Positions 16,073 to 25,617 are shown, counted from the stretch's first letter. The stretch: 64,000 bases of DNA from Capilliphycus salinus (GCF_047276495.1 NZ_CP178543.1:3534001-3598000); one strand, 5' to 3'. The notes: generated from the letters alone by a model not told the origin. Translations and numbers: made by a program.

Positions 16073-16198
16073 TCAAGTGTCAGGAAATTCGCTCTCGTCT
16101 CGGCCTACAATTTTTCGCATCAATCGTAATGTTTCACCATCTGCTTCCTTCCATTTTGCGGTACTGAGAAGTTCTTCTAGGAGGTTGTAGTTAATCAT
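16073..16198 (-). pseudogene. N-terminal fragment of a GUN4-domain protein
   Basis: 41 residues from ATG: YNLLEELLSTAKWKEADGET, then LRLMRKIVGR. This is the first helix pair of the GUN4 domain (porphyrin-binding in chlorophyll regulation; also used in signalling proteins). The rest of the domain, with its LRTIDQLWV-type core, is missing after FPDT. Non-functional debris is most likely. Confidence 0.55.
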
Positions 16199-16286
16199 AA
16201 ATTTTGTTATTGATTCCGATGTGTAGTTTTTCAAGCTATCAGTTTCAAATTCAATTTGCTCAAGAATCAGAAATCTTCTCCTCTTC

Positions 16287-16397
16287 TTAATTTAATGCAG
16301 AGTCCGAGTTGAGAACCGTTACACCCCAGTTGTAGAGAGATTCAATCAAACTTTGTTCGGAAATTTGCCAACTGGAAAGACTAACCATCCGCTTCAT
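16287..16397 (-). CDS. Possible 36-residue peptide after csx1
   Basis: ATG frame of 36 codons (MKRMVSLSSWQISEQSLIES...) starting 28 bp after the stop of the CARF-HEPN gene, same strand. No ribosome-binding site. It could be cotranscribed, or chance. Confidence 0.25.
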   Translation of the reverse strand: MKRMVSLSSWQISEQSLIESLYNWGVTVLNSDSALN

Positions 16398-16424
16398 TAT
16401 TATTAAAACAACCAAATTTGAGAA

Positions 16425-17966
16425 TTAGTAAGTCTCAATAAACTGTTTTAACTTTTCGTGAACTTGTGCCATCAAACTTGCTTTTTCAAGAGAACTAAAA
16501 GGTTTGGCTAAATCCTTCTGAGCAATAAAATTCATACAACCAAGTAATCTTTTTTCCCAAGCTTCTGGAGTTTTAGTGTTCCAAGCCTCAAAAAGCTCAG
16601 ATTCCTGCAAACCTTCTAGGCGATGAAATAAGTTGTTGCGATCCTTTTTAGTATCTTCCAAGACCACCTTAATATCTGGATGAGTGTTCCATTCGGGTCG
16701 AGCTTGTTTTAGTAATTTATAAAGCTGCTCACCATATAGTCCTATATTACCATCCTTTTTAAATTTTTCTTGGGTGCTTTGGGACAGAGCATTAAAATAG
16801 CCCGGTAATTCTTGACGAATGGATAATTTTACTTGAGGCCCATATTTAGGATTTTTGAAAATATGAGCATTATAATATTTTTCTACCCATTTAGTAATAG
16901 AACCTTCTACGGCACGGAAACTATGAAACATAGCATCAACAGTGCTACCTTGCTGAAGTCGAATCCAAGCCAAATAAGCGGATTCATATCCAGATTGATA
17001 CCAGGGAAATTCTTTAATATCTAACAATTTGCGATCTTTGAGAGTTTTTTTGAACTTTTGAAATTTAGCACAATTCCATTGTTCTGCCGCATCTAACAAA
17101 TACTTAATTTGTTTTGCTTGGTGATTATCCGAATCAACTTTACTCAAACCTAAAATATCTCGAACTCCTACATAATCATATTGTTCTAATAATGCGATTG
17201 CTTCCTGACGTTGAATTGCTCCCAGATAAGTAGAATTGGGAATTGTTTTAGTTTCTTCAGTATATTCATTACTTACAAGAAACGTGACATGGTTTCGGAA
17301 ACGAGCCAAACTCATAAACTGAACAGCCGAAGAAATTGCTGGAGTTCCTGCTTGGTGGCTGACATAAACTATATTCGGTTCCGAGTCCAGTTGAATGGTA
17401 TTTAACTGATTTTTTACTAAATCTAAAACTTTATCCCAGTCATCTAAACCAGGTTCTTGAGTGGGAGATAACTTTAAAGAAATGAGTTTTACTCCCGGAA
17501 AATTATGTTCAAAATAACCTTGCAGGATTGGTTCTAATTTGCAAGTGTCTTCCCAGTAAGGAGATTTAATTTTTCGTCGTTTTTCATCGGTGTCAAATAT
17601 TGCAGATTGATCGGTTAATAAATAGACAATCACATCTGGAACTCCAAGACCCCGTAACTTTCTAATAAAATTACTGAGCAACGGAAAAGTTAAATAACTC
17701 CGAATTTCATCTTGAATTTCTGCTGAATTTTCTTCATACACAGTCCCTAAAACCCTAGACTGAATTCGATAAGTTTCTTCAACATCTTTTAAAGCTGTTT
17801 TGGTGGGGTCAAAAGAAATGTCATAACAATCGGGTTTGATGTCTCCATACCAATACGACCAAATTTGATTACTGTATTTTTTTTGGTTTCTGCCATTTTC
17901 ACGATTATACTTATCGCTCTGAAGCTGAACGTCACTGCTACCAATTGTCACAATCCATAATTTCAT
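16425..17966 (-). CDS. csx1: Csx1/Csm6-type CARF-HEPN ribonuclease
   Basis: A 513-residue last gene of the Cmr operon, 4 bp after the RAMP fusion, with GGGAGA before the ATG. The N-terminal half is a CARF domain: MKLWIVTIGSSDVQL start and a ligand-pocket motif YVSHQAGTPAISSAVQF near residue 210. The C-terminal half ends in a HEPN domain with the R-x4-H motif RNNLFH (Arg443, His448), the RNase active site. In type III systems Cas10 makes cyclic oligoadenylate on target binding. It activates such proteins for non-specific RNA cleavage. The neighbouring Cas10 has its GGDD motif, so the signalling pair looks complete. Confidence 0.85.
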   Translation of the reverse strand: MKLWIVTIGSSDVQLQSDKYNRENGRNQKKYSNQIWSYWYGDIKPDCYDISFDPTKTALKDVEETYRIQSRVLGTVYEENSAEIQDEIRSYLTFPLLSNFIRKLRGLGVPDVIVYLLTDQSAIFDTDEKRRKIKSPYWEDTCKLEPILQGYFEHNFPGVKLISLKLSPTQEPGLDDWDKVLDLVKNQLNTIQLDSEPNIVYVSHQAGTPAISSAVQFMSLARFRNHVTFLVSNEYTEETKTIPNSTYLGAIQRQEAIALLEQYDYVGVRDILGLSKVDSDNHQAKQIKYLLDAAEQWNCAKFQKFKKTLKDRKLLDIKEFPWYQSGYESAYLAWIRLQQGSTVDAMFHSFRAVEGSITKWVEKYYNAHIFKNPKYGPQVKLSIRQELPGYFNALSQSTQEKFKKDGNIGLYGEQLYKLLKQARPEWNTHPDIKVVLEDTKKDRNNLFHRLEGLQESELFEAWNTKTPEAWEKRLLGCMNFIAQKDLAKPFSSLEKASLMAQVHEKLKQFIETY

Positions 17967-17970
17967 AGTT

Positions 17971-19713
17971 TTATTCTCCCCAAAGTAGTTGAAAGCCTTC
18001 CGGTTGAGTCTTCAAAAAGTTCAAAAAATCGTTGCATTGTTGCGAGTCATCTGGAAAAATTGTGATCAGTTCCAGATAACGAGAAGTGCGTCTAACAATG
18101 GGCTTTTTAGGATTTTTCGGATCTTTTTTCAACAAAACTATAGGATACATTCGATGCCATAACAGGCTAATTTTCCCTATTTTTCCAGTAATGGGGGACT
18201 TATAAATTGACCCCTCCGGTTGTAAATTGGGGATTTTTTGTTGATAGGGCTTGTGAAACCAATGCACCGCTGCACTATCATCAACGTCTTCTGCAATTCG
18301 CCCCCAAACTTGAACATTATTAGGATGCCAAGCTTCCCGCCAATCTGTAGCCCATTGAGTCTCTTTCAGGGGTTTATTTCGACATTTAATCCATTCTTTT
18401 GCTGTTTCTTGGACATTATCTAAAAATTGACCAACTTTTTCTAATCGACTCACCTGAACATTTCGCCCCTGACTATTTTCTCCTAACCATTGCCAGTGAC
18501 AACCAATTAAAGCTTTGTAACTGTCTTTATAATAGTCTTCAAAAAATATCCGGTGATCCACCCGTCGCCAGGATTTTCCAAATCCTCCTAAAACCATACC
18601 AAACTGCATTAATCGACTGACTAACTTTTTCAAAATGGGTTGATGGTTAGAGTCTAACAAAGGTCTAGTTAAAAACCAAGTAAGTTCCCCTTCAACTCTA
18701 TAGGCAGGTTGAGCATATTTTCCCGAACCAAAAGATGTTATTTCCAATTTTGAACTCCGAAACTGAAAGCCCAATAATCCAACAGTTGGGTCTTTTTGTT
18801 GGATACCGCCAAATAACTCTTGAACCAATTCTTCGGCCGTTTCCTTATCAGTTAGCCCGCCAAAAATTCGCAAAGCATGACCCCGCAAAGCAGCCCGAAA
18901 AATATTGGGTCTAAACTCGCCACTATCATCAATCAATTTGGCGGCTTGTCCTTGTCCTTTGAGTTTAGCTCGATAAATAATTGGGCGAGAAGTTTGGTTA
19001 ATTTGTCCGTAGCCGGTAGAAACTTTTGAACCCAACCCGGAGGCGATGGCTTTTTCCCAAATTTGCCAAATTTGACGCCATTCTTCAGAAGATAACGGCT
19101 TAGGACTCGAAATTACAAATCTTAGAATTGGCTGATAAAGAGAAACCTGAGCGTAAGCACTTTCTCCTCTGGGTTTATTGCTGGTATTACGAGTCATTAC
19201 CTGCCAACCCTGTTGAGGATGAACTAAATCAAGCAATTTTTCTGTCCAATCATTAATCGGATAAGCGCCCTCAAATCGCAATAAACCCGGTGTAATTTCT
19301 GACTCATTGCCGCAATATTTATTACAAGTTCCCCTCGGAATTTCTCCCGTTTCTTCAGCTTGTTCGCAAGCTTGACGAAATGCTCCTTTCATACTGCTAC
19401 CGGGATAAAAGGGAATCCCTGAAGCACCAATTACCGGGCGAAGCATTCCATCATCTTGTCCGCCATTGGTAACAAAACGCCAAGAGATTTCATAGGACTT
19501 CGCTTGGAAAGTATCCGTTTCAATATCCCGGGTATTTTCTCCAGAAATCAATTCCGCTTTTTCAATCCATTCTTCTGTCCACAATTGCACATCTTGCTTT
19601 TCCTCACCTTTTTTTCTGTTGGGGTCAAGATATTGCAATTGACTTCGCCCCTGTATTTGTGCGCGAAACATCATCGGCACTTTTGTATGAGCGTTAGGAA
19701 TTGGTTTCATCAT
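17971..19713 (-). CDS. cmr6: Cmr6-like RAMP fused to a second (Cmr1-like) RAMP
   Basis: A 580-residue protein, about twice the usual Cmr6 size. Residues about 1-250 match Cmr6: GIPFYPGSSMKGAFRQACEQ, then GLGSKVSTGYGQ. Residues about 260-580 hold a second RAMP with FRAALRGHALRIFGG, LFGG, GLLGFQF and GMVLGGFGKSWRR, which resembles Cmr1. No separate cmr1 gene exists in the locus, so a Cmr6-Cmr1 fusion would complete the complex. It overlaps the cmr5 stop by 20 bp and has GGGAGA before its start. The Cmr1 assignment is inferred from motif order and from the absence of another candidate. Confidence 0.75.
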   Translation of the reverse strand: MMKPIPNAHTKVPMMFRAQIQGRSQLQYLDPNRKKGEEKQDVQLWTEEWIEKAELISGENTRDIETDTFQAKSYEISWRFVTNGGQDDGMLRPVIGASGIPFYPGSSMKGAFRQACEQAEETGEIPRGTCNKYCGNESEITPGLLRFEGAYPINDWTEKLLDLVHPQQGWQVMTRNTSNKPRGESAYAQVSLYQPILRFVISSPKPLSSEEWRQIWQIWEKAIASGLGSKVSTGYGQINQTSRPIIYRAKLKGQGQAAKLIDDSGEFRPNIFRAALRGHALRIFGGLTDKETAEELVQELFGGIQQKDPTVGLLGFQFRSSKLEITSFGSGKYAQPAYRVEGELTWFLTRPLLDSNHQPILKKLVSRLMQFGMVLGGFGKSWRRVDHRIFFEDYYKDSYKALIGCHWQWLGENSQGRNVQVSRLEKVGQFLDNVQETAKEWIKCRNKPLKETQWATDWREAWHPNNVQVWGRIAEDVDDSAAVHWFHKPYQQKIPNLQPEGSIYKSPITGKIGKISLLWHRMYPIVLLKKDPKNPKKPIVRRTSRYLELITIFPDDSQQCNDFLNFLKTQPEGFQLLWGE

Positions 19714-20131
19714 CTAATCTCCCGGTTTTATATCGCTGTGTCCACCACACAATACAGTCACAAAGTTGGGTTAAAACTGCCATCGAAACTCGCTGTTCTT
19801 CCAAAGATAAAGCCCAAAGTTTTTCAGACATAGCTTGGATAGCTTGGGTATAAAGTTTACCTTCTCTGTCAGGACGAATTGGATCGTTAGGAATTGTAAC
19901 CCCCGCTTCTTTCATAATCTTTTGCAGGGCATCCCAGGTTTCTTTCCAAAAAATAGACTTGGTTTCTTCTTTGGCGATTAAGCGCAAGTGTTCGCCCCAA
20001 AACCGTTCCAATCCATAAGCCACAGCCATCCGCATTTTATAGGACTGATTGAGAGATTTTGCATCGCGTTCTCGGGCATCTAAAACTAATTTTTGAGCGG
20101 CGCGATCAAGTTCATAAGATTTCCAAGCCAT
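19694..20131 (-). CDS. cmr5: Cmr5-like small subunit (Cas11)
   Basis: A 145-residue all-helical protein from ATG at 20131 (AGGAGA nine bases upstream; the longer frame would need TTG). MAWKSYELDRAAQKLVLDAR and WWTQRYKTG are consistent with the small helical subunit that lines the crRNA backbone. Its ATG overlaps the cmr4 stop as TAATG, so translation is coupled. Identity rests on size, helicity and position between cmr4 and cmr6. Confidence 0.7.
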   Translation of the reverse strand: MAWKSYELDRAAQKLVLDARERDAKSLNQSYKMRMAVAYGLERFWGEHLRLIAKEETKSIFWKETWDALQKIMKEAGVTIPNDPIRPDREGKLYTQAIQAMSEKLWALSLEEQRVSMAVLTQLCDCIVWWTQRYKTGRLDDETNS

Positions 20132-20950
20132 TACTGATAATCTCCTGCGAGGGATACAAGACAACGACCAAACCCAATAGATTCCAAACCACCAAAATAT
20201 AACTCTGATGAATTATCGTTTTCATCAAAAGGCTGCCAACCTTTTTGTTTTAAACCAATCGGAAATACTAAAATACTTCCTTCTGGCAATGCTTCCGTAT
20301 TGAAGAAAGCACCCCGTTCGGTATCTACTTTTTTCATGTCATCCAATAGTTTAACCCGGCTTTGCCGATACAAAGTCATATCGTGCAACATGGAGATATC
20401 GTTATCATCAACGACAACTAACTTATTAGGATTTAGGTCGGTTCCGATGGGAATCCAAGGGGATAAATCTTCATCGTGTTCGATTTCTAAAAATCCTAAG
20501 TTGAAAAACAAAACTTTGCGTCCTTTTTCAATGGGGCGACCTTGTAAACCCGGCGCTGCGGTGTAAGGTTCGGGAATATCTGCTGAAATTTTGGCGATGC
20601 GTTGAAACCGTTTTAATAGTTCAGGACAAGTAACCCAAACTACGGGTTGACCCGGACAAAATACAGGAAACCAAACCAGTGAGGGCATATTCAAACTTAA
20701 TTAAAGCTTCAGTTGTTCCACCATCAGGACGACCTTCAACAGATTCATGTCCGTACCAAATTTGTTCTTGTCCCGGCTGACGATCACGCAGATCTGCACG
20801 AAATCTTCCCCGAATTGAACTTCCCGGAATAATTCCCGTTTGGGTAAATTGATCGCGAAAAATTAAGTTTAAATTTCCGGTTTCTTCTCCTGCGGTTGCG
20901 CCAACATGAAGGGGCGCAAGTGTTTTAATTACTCCGTAGGCTTTATACAT
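20131..20950 (-). pseudogene. cmr4: Cmr4 backbone RAMP, frameshifted
   Basis: ATG at 20950 overlaps the cmr3 stop (TAATG). The first 83 or so codons read PLHVGATAGEETGNL, then IIPGSSIRGRFRADLRD and EALIKFEYA, a Cmr4/Csm3 N-terminus. The frame then goes out of register and stops at 20621. The remainder (SLVWFPVFCPGQPVVWVTCP to FGGLESIGFGRCLVSLAGDY, a glycine-rich RAMP loop) lies in another frame. One extra C in the CCC run at 20683-20685 restores a single 272-residue protein of normal length. Cmr4 cuts target RNA; the usual catalytic aspartate loop here reads GNLNLIF, so that activity is also doubtful. Confidence 0.8.
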
Positions 20951-22038
20951 TATTTTGGTACTCCTTGAATATCAACAGGTAAACACAAACCACATCCCAA
21001 ATGTTTGAGGGGAAATCCTTCTTTGGGAAACCATTCATTAGGAAAATCCCACCAATTCATTTCTAAAGGATGTTTGAAAACATAAACACTTCCTGCGGGA
21101 ACAGCATAACGCCCTCGGCTAAGTCTTCCAGTTGGATTTCCCTGGGGTTGATTTTTTCTGGACTGACCCAGACGGTAACGATAAGATATCGCTTTATCGG
21201 TGAGCATTTTCATTCCTTTTCGGGGAAAATCGGGGTGAATGGGATAACGGTAAGAAAATTGATTTGAACCCCAAACTCCGGGCGTAATTAATGCAAAAGC
21301 GTGTTTGATTTTGTGCTGCAAAAGCCGATTGATTTTGTGTTTCTCTGAGAGAGTGTGAGTTTCAATTTCTACTAAATGACCTTCGCCCCCAAAGCGATAC
21401 CAACCCTCGGGAATTTCGTAGTTAGAAAGATAAACTAAGCAGCAGTTTTGTCTTAATTGAACCGCATTTTCTAAAAAGAGTCCATCTTTCTCTACAACGT
21501 GCCGCTCGTCCGGCTTTATTTTGGGGTGCAAAAATGAAACAAATTCCCAAGGGGCTTTGGCGATCGCGTCTCTTTCTCGCAATTCATTTGAAGGTAAATT
21601 CCAAGCGTCAATGGACTGCCAAATATATTCGGGATTCAAATCTTTATTTTGCCGTTGCCATTGATGCTGACCCAAACACCATTTTATATCTTCAGATTCA
21701 TCTGATGTTGTGGGATTAGATTTGTTTTCAAAAAACCATTCATCATCTTGGGTTTCGGCGATAACTTTGTGCCAGGGAATCGGTACATAAAATGCTTTGG
21801 GATTGTCTTGTTTTGCCCAAAAAGGTCCGGCAACCATTAAATTATCGCTTAAATCTTGATGGTCAGTAAATGGAGTTTCCCGATTTGTATTAAAAATTAA
21901 TCCGGCGATCGCACCCGCATCCGGTGGAAATTTTGCCCCCGACCGTCCCACCAAATTTTCTGGAGATAGAAAAGCCCCAGAACTTCCGTACATTAACCCC
22001 AAAGGGGAAATAGTAATTAAATACTTGAATTGCGACAT
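20950..22038 (-). CDS. cmr3: Cmr3 RAMP protein
   Basis: A 362-residue protein starting at the ATG (MSQFKYLITISPLGLMYGSS), inside the end of cmr2. The full frame opens with GTG nine bases earlier. Typical Cmr3 features are the N-terminal RAMP strand with PLGLMYGSSGAF, WYRFGGEGHLVEI in the middle, and RGRYAVPAGSVYVF near the C-terminus. Cmr3 caps the complex beside Cmr2 and holds the 5' tag of the crRNA. The 22-bp overlap with cmr2 and the TAATG overlap with cmr4 indicate one transcript. Confidence 0.85.
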   Translation of the reverse strand: MSQFKYLITISPLGLMYGSSGAFLSPENLVGRSGAKFPPDAGAIAGLIFNTNRETPFTDHQDLSDNLMVAGPFWAKQDNPKAFYVPIPWHKVIAETQDDEWFFENKSNPTTSDESEDIKWCLGQHQWQRQNKDLNPEYIWQSIDAWNLPSNELRERDAIAKAPWEFVSFLHPKIKPDERHVVEKDGLFLENAVQLRQNCCLVYLSNYEIPEGWYRFGGEGHLVEIETHTLSEKHKINRLLQHKIKHAFALITPGVWGSNQFSYRYPIHPDFPRKGMKMLTDKAISYRYRLGQSRKNQPQGNPTGRLSRGRYAVPAGSVYVFKHPLEMNWWDFPNEWFPKEGFPLKHLGCGLCLPVDIQGVPK

Positions 22039-23747
22039 AATTGCCACCCCACTTGAATTAGGTCATCAAGCCAACTGATAATCTTTAAGTTGGTATTGTC
22101 TCCAGTAAAATTAGCCCATTTTCGTTGGTTTTTATATGTGTCTCCGGCGTTATCAAAGTACAAATTAAATAAAGAAACTGCAATATCTTTTGAAAGATCA
22201 TTTTCTCCTTCTTCTCCGATTATTCGCAATCGAATCGCGTGGCGGGCTTTTAATTGCGACCAATCATTATAAATATGGTTCCAATTGGGATTTTCTCCCC
22301 AAGTTTTTCCATCGCGATCGCGATATTTAGTTAAAATATCCAAATCATTCCAGGGACAAGTCCACTGCACAAATTGACCGCTATTAAATACGACTCGAAT
22401 TGTTACGCGATCGCGATCTAAATTCTTAGCTCTTTTTTCCGCTTCCCGACAATGTTGTAAAATATCCCGTTGGGGAACTTGATGACCCGCCCAAACAAAA
22501 CCAACACTAAAGCTAAACTGAAAATCCAATTTATCTTTAATATCTTTTTGTAAGTCTTTCCAATGACTTGATAAATCTAACAACCATTCAAAGGCTTCGA
22601 TGGGTTTAATTTTTTCTGGCTTCTCCTCGGACTGATCCTCAGATTGGCTTTCTTCCGTGTAAAGTACCCCGGAAAAATCATCACCACCCGCATAAACAAC
22701 CCGCCCTTTTCCAGCGGGAAATAAATCCTTTTTTTCGCTGAAGTTTTTCCCCCAGTTTCTCATTAAATTAGTGAACTCTTGAATCTGGCGATCGCGAAGT
22801 TCTGGGTTATCCTGATGACGACTAGCCAATTCTTGGAGTTTATCTCCTACTTTGTCACCATCACCCATAAACCAACCCGTCCAATATCCAGCTTCCCGGT
22901 TGATATCTTTAAAACCTTCATCTAAGGTTTCCATCCCAATATCTTTAGCCAATTTGGGTAAAGTTACCAACCGTTTAACCAATTCTGGAATACTCAATCG
23001 CTCCCCCGGAGCCATAAATTTACCGCTGGTTTCTTGTTGAAAATATTCTTCCAATTTTTCATCAGAAGGAATCGAATCTCTAACTTTGTAGTTTCGAGTG
23101 TAAGGCTCATCTAAAACCCAAGCCAGACGATAATAAAACCGTTTTAATTCTTGTTGCTCATCAGCATTTAGCAAGCGTCCCGGTTCTTTTTCTTCTTTAC
23201 CTAACTGATGCCAAGCGATCGCATCAGTACCAGTCAAACTCGAACTTTCACCCACCCAATTAATCCCCGTCCAATCTCGTTTTAACTTGCGAGTTTCTAA
23301 ATCCTCCATTGCGCTTTTTACAGAGTCACCATATCCCCAAAAAATCTCCCAGGTATGACTTCCCCAGCGTTCCCACTCGCCTTTATGTTTGCCGATTTGG
23401 TTTTCTGGTTGTGACCAATAATATTGTTCTTTAGGAATACCCAAATTATCTTCTATCCATTCTCGACAAATCTTTAAAACTTGTTGCCACTCTTTTAAAA
23501 GCGTATTTTGAACATCGTTCCGTTCAAACTTTCCTTTAATTAAAATTCGGTTGGGCATTCCTTCTTGAACGGTTGGCAACCCCGGTGAAATCACGGAGTT
23601 TTCGCCCAAGTGTTCTTTTGCTTTCTCAACAATTCTAAAGCTGAGATAAGAAAGAATTAAAGAGGCTCCATACAAATCTCGAAGTTTGCGTGACTTTTCA
23701 ATAAAACCCTGGACTGGTGCAAAACTAATAGCTGTGTATTCAGTCAT
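22017..23747 (-). CDS. cmr2: Cmr2/Cas10 large subunit without HD domain
   Basis: A 576-residue protein from the ATG of MTEYTAISFAPVQGFIEKSR; the open codons upstream start only with TTG. There is no N-terminal HD nuclease. The palm domain keeps the nucleotidyl-cyclase motif VVYAGGDDFSGVL at about residue 355 and a first-metal motif GWFMGDGDKVGD about 60 residues earlier. It is therefore predicted to make cyclic oligoadenylate but not to cut ssDNA. First gene of the operon cmr2-3-4-5-6/1-csx1. Its promoter should lie in the 685-bp gap shared with the divergent WYL gene. Confidence 0.9.
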   Translation of the reverse strand: MTEYTAISFAPVQGFIEKSRKLRDLYGASLILSYLSFRIVEKAKEHLGENSVISPGLPTVQEGMPNRILIKGKFERNDVQNTLLKEWQQVLKICREWIEDNLGIPKEQYYWSQPENQIGKHKGEWERWGSHTWEIFWGYGDSVKSAMEDLETRKLKRDWTGINWVGESSSLTGTDAIAWHQLGKEEKEPGRLLNADEQQELKRFYYRLAWVLDEPYTRNYKVRDSIPSDEKLEEYFQQETSGKFMAPGERLSIPELVKRLVTLPKLAKDIGMETLDEGFKDINREAGYWTGWFMGDGDKVGDKLQELASRHQDNPELRDRQIQEFTNLMRNWGKNFSEKKDLFPAGKGRVVYAGGDDFSGVLYTEESQSEDQSEEKPEKIKPIEAFEWLLDLSSHWKDLQKDIKDKLDFQFSFSVGFVWAGHQVPQRDILQHCREAEKRAKNLDRDRVTIRVVFNSGQFVQWTCPWNDLDILTKYRDRDGKTWGENPNWNHIYNDWSQLKARHAIRLRIIGEEGENDLSKDIAVSLFNLYFDNAGDTYKNQRKWANFTGDNTNLKIISWLDDLIQVGWQLCRNSSI

Positions 23748-24432
23748 AGATGGAACCTGATTGACAATGGAAGGAAAATACAAGGCAATTTTTTAGAGCG
23801 GGGTCGTGAAGTAGACCCCAGATTTTTGCTTGCCAGTATGCTGACACGATGGTATAACCTCAATAGATTGGATTGAGTTTGTTAGAAAATTTTGTTGAAA
23901 CTCTTGTTGAAACTTTTGGCTGGTTATTTTTAGCTTGTTAAGTTTCTTACTTTTAAGGTATCAAGAATAGCACCCAGATTACAATAGGGGAATTACTGAT
24001 ATTTTCCGATTTCTCTGAGTAAATTTGATGCGACCGGGGGATCGGTATTTACTGATAAACTGGAAAATCTTAATTCTTCAGGCGAAAGGATTTAGTTTTT
24101 TAAAAATCTGCTTATGTTTATCTACGGTATCGGCAGTTTTCTTAACAGTTTGCTGCTGTTCTTTGCTCAGGGGACACTTCAATTCGGGCTTGGACTTGTC
24201 GCTCATGGGGTTGTTCCCTCTCGTCTACAGTTGCCATCTTAGGCTAAGTCTTTGTTGAATAGCCAAGAAAAGACTACATTTAAGAGAGAATTTTTTATTG
24301 GCTAAAACAAATACCCAGAGAAACTTTCAGCGTTTGTATCGAGATTTTTTAAATATTGGCTTTTTCAAGACAGGGAACAATTTTCTCTGTTAGCATCTGA
24401 AAGCCCCTCTTAGAACTTATAAACTTAGGGTA
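23748..24432. promoter_or_regulatory. Divergent intergenic region between cmr2 and the WYL gene
   Basis: A 685-bp gap that must contain promoters for the minus-strand cmr operon and the plus-strand WYL gene. It also holds the small frame at 24078-24206. Exact promoter boxes cannot be assigned by eye. The arrangement suggests control of the cmr operon by the neighbouring WYL protein. Confidence 0.4.
24078..24206 (-). CDS. Small charged helical protein (42 residues)
   Basis: ATG preceded by GAGGGA about 9 nt upstream. The product starts MSDKSKPELKCPLSKEQQQT and ends KKLNPFA. It is highly charged, with a Lys/Gln-rich predicted helix, and looks far more like a protein than the opposite strand does. 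It lies upstream of cmr2 in the same direction. Function unknown. Confidence 0.45.
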   Translation of the reverse strand: MSDKSKPELKCPLSKEQQQTVKKTADTVDKHKQIFKKLNPFA

Positions 24433-25617
24433 ATGCCAAAGAAACCGAACCGTCATGCCTACTCAGACCAACAGGCGTTTGAACGGTTAATCTTATTAAT
24501 TGCGACCATCCTACAATATCCCGGCGTGGGCAACGAAGAACTCGAAGGAAATGAAACTGGTGGTGATGCTTTGGTAGCGGTGCAGAAACGTCTATGGGAA
24601 GTGGCACTTCGCGAAGGGGTGAATTTTCCCGAAGGGTATCCTTCCACCTCCAATTTACGGAAAGACTTACAAACCCTGCGTCGTTATGGCTTACTTCAGC
24701 CTCGGATGTACCGTTGGGGATATTATCTCGGTTTAGCCGTCCTCGACCAACAACAACTCCGGTTAGCTCTACAAGCCATTGCCTCCCAAGCCCAATACCT
24801 CGGTGAACCCCAAGCCAAACAAGTCTATCAAATCCTCAAAAAACGCCTGCGGGGTTTGGATAGTGACCTGGGCGGAGAACTCTTTTATCCGGTTCGTCAA
24901 CAGCTAAATCGGGCAATCATGCCCACTGACCCCGAAGAAATGGTCGAACAGGGACAGCGGGAAGAAACCCTATTTCATCACCTCGATACCGTTGAAAAAG
25001 CCATCCTGGGAGGTACTGCGATTGAACTGTCGCGCCGCTACGATGTTTATGGTCACGAACGGGTCGGAATGGAACAACTGTGGCCGTTGCAGCTTGTCTT
25101 TCATAACAACGCTTGGTATCTGCTCTATGAGGATTATCAAAGGCATCATCTCGCCATCGGAAGAATTGACCGTTTTGGAGAATATTGTCGGATTCTCGAT
25201 ACTCCCCGACGTTCTCTTTCTATCCAACACCAACGCCTCGCCGATGCCCACAGGTTGTTTAATAATGGTTGGGGATTATATTTGGGAGATACCAAAGAAC
25301 AAAAAGATGAACTCTGCGGTCGCTTGCAATTGACTTTAATTCATGTTCGGTTTTTTCCCCCAGTTGCCAAGATTATTCTTGAAGGTAGCCGCCGCCATCC
25401 CAAACAAGAGTTTCTTCCTCAAAAAGATGAGCAGGGAAATCTTCGGTTTGTTGACTACTATATTAAACTTCCCCCTCGTAGCCATCAGGAATTTCTACTC
25501 TGGATTAAAGGTTATATGGAGTCGGTTATGGTGATTTCTCCTCAATCTTTGGCAACTCAACACTTGGCGTCCGCTCGAAAGTTGCTTGAACTTTATCAAG
25601 AGCCTTTTTCCGATTAG
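24433..25617 (+). CDS. WYL-domain transcriptional regulator
   Basis: A 394-residue protein with an N-terminal winged-helix part (residues 10-90, NLRKDLQTLRRYGLLQPRMY), a middle helical section and a WYL domain (VFHNNAWYLLYEDYQRHHL) followed by a WCX-like C-terminus (RFVDYYIKLPPRSHQEFLLW). WYL proteins bind nucleotides or nucleic acid and often control defence genes; Sll7009 of Synechocystis 6803 is reported to repress a CRISPR array. This gene lies between the cmr operon (divergent) and the array (3' side), making it the best candidate regulator. Its stop codon overlaps a decayed CRISPR repeat. Confidence 0.85.
   Translation: MPKKPNRHAYSDQQAFERLILLIATILQYPGVGNEELEGNETGGDALVAVQKRLWEVALREGVNFPEGYPSTSNLRKDLQTLRRYGLLQPRMYRWGYYLGLAVLDQQQLRLALQAIASQAQYLGEPQAKQVYQILKKRLRGLDSDLGGELFYPVRQQLNRAIMPTDPEEMVEQGQREETLFHHLDTVEKAILGGTAIELSRRYDVYGHERVGMEQLWPLQLVFHNNAWYLLYEDYQRHHLAIGRIDRFGEYCRILDTPRRSLSIQHQRLADAHRLFNNGWGLYLGDTKEQKDELCGRLQLTLIHVRFFPPVAKIILEGSRRHPKQEFLPQKDEQGNLRFVDYYIKLPPRSHQEFLLWIKGYMESVMVISPQSLATQHLASARKLLELYQEPFSD

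Noticed and set aside
22040..22060. Third copy of the 23-nt CCGCCACCCCACTT repeat in the cmr2-cmr3 overlap
   Set aside because: Only GCCACCCCACTT matches and it lies in coding sequence; chance is likely.
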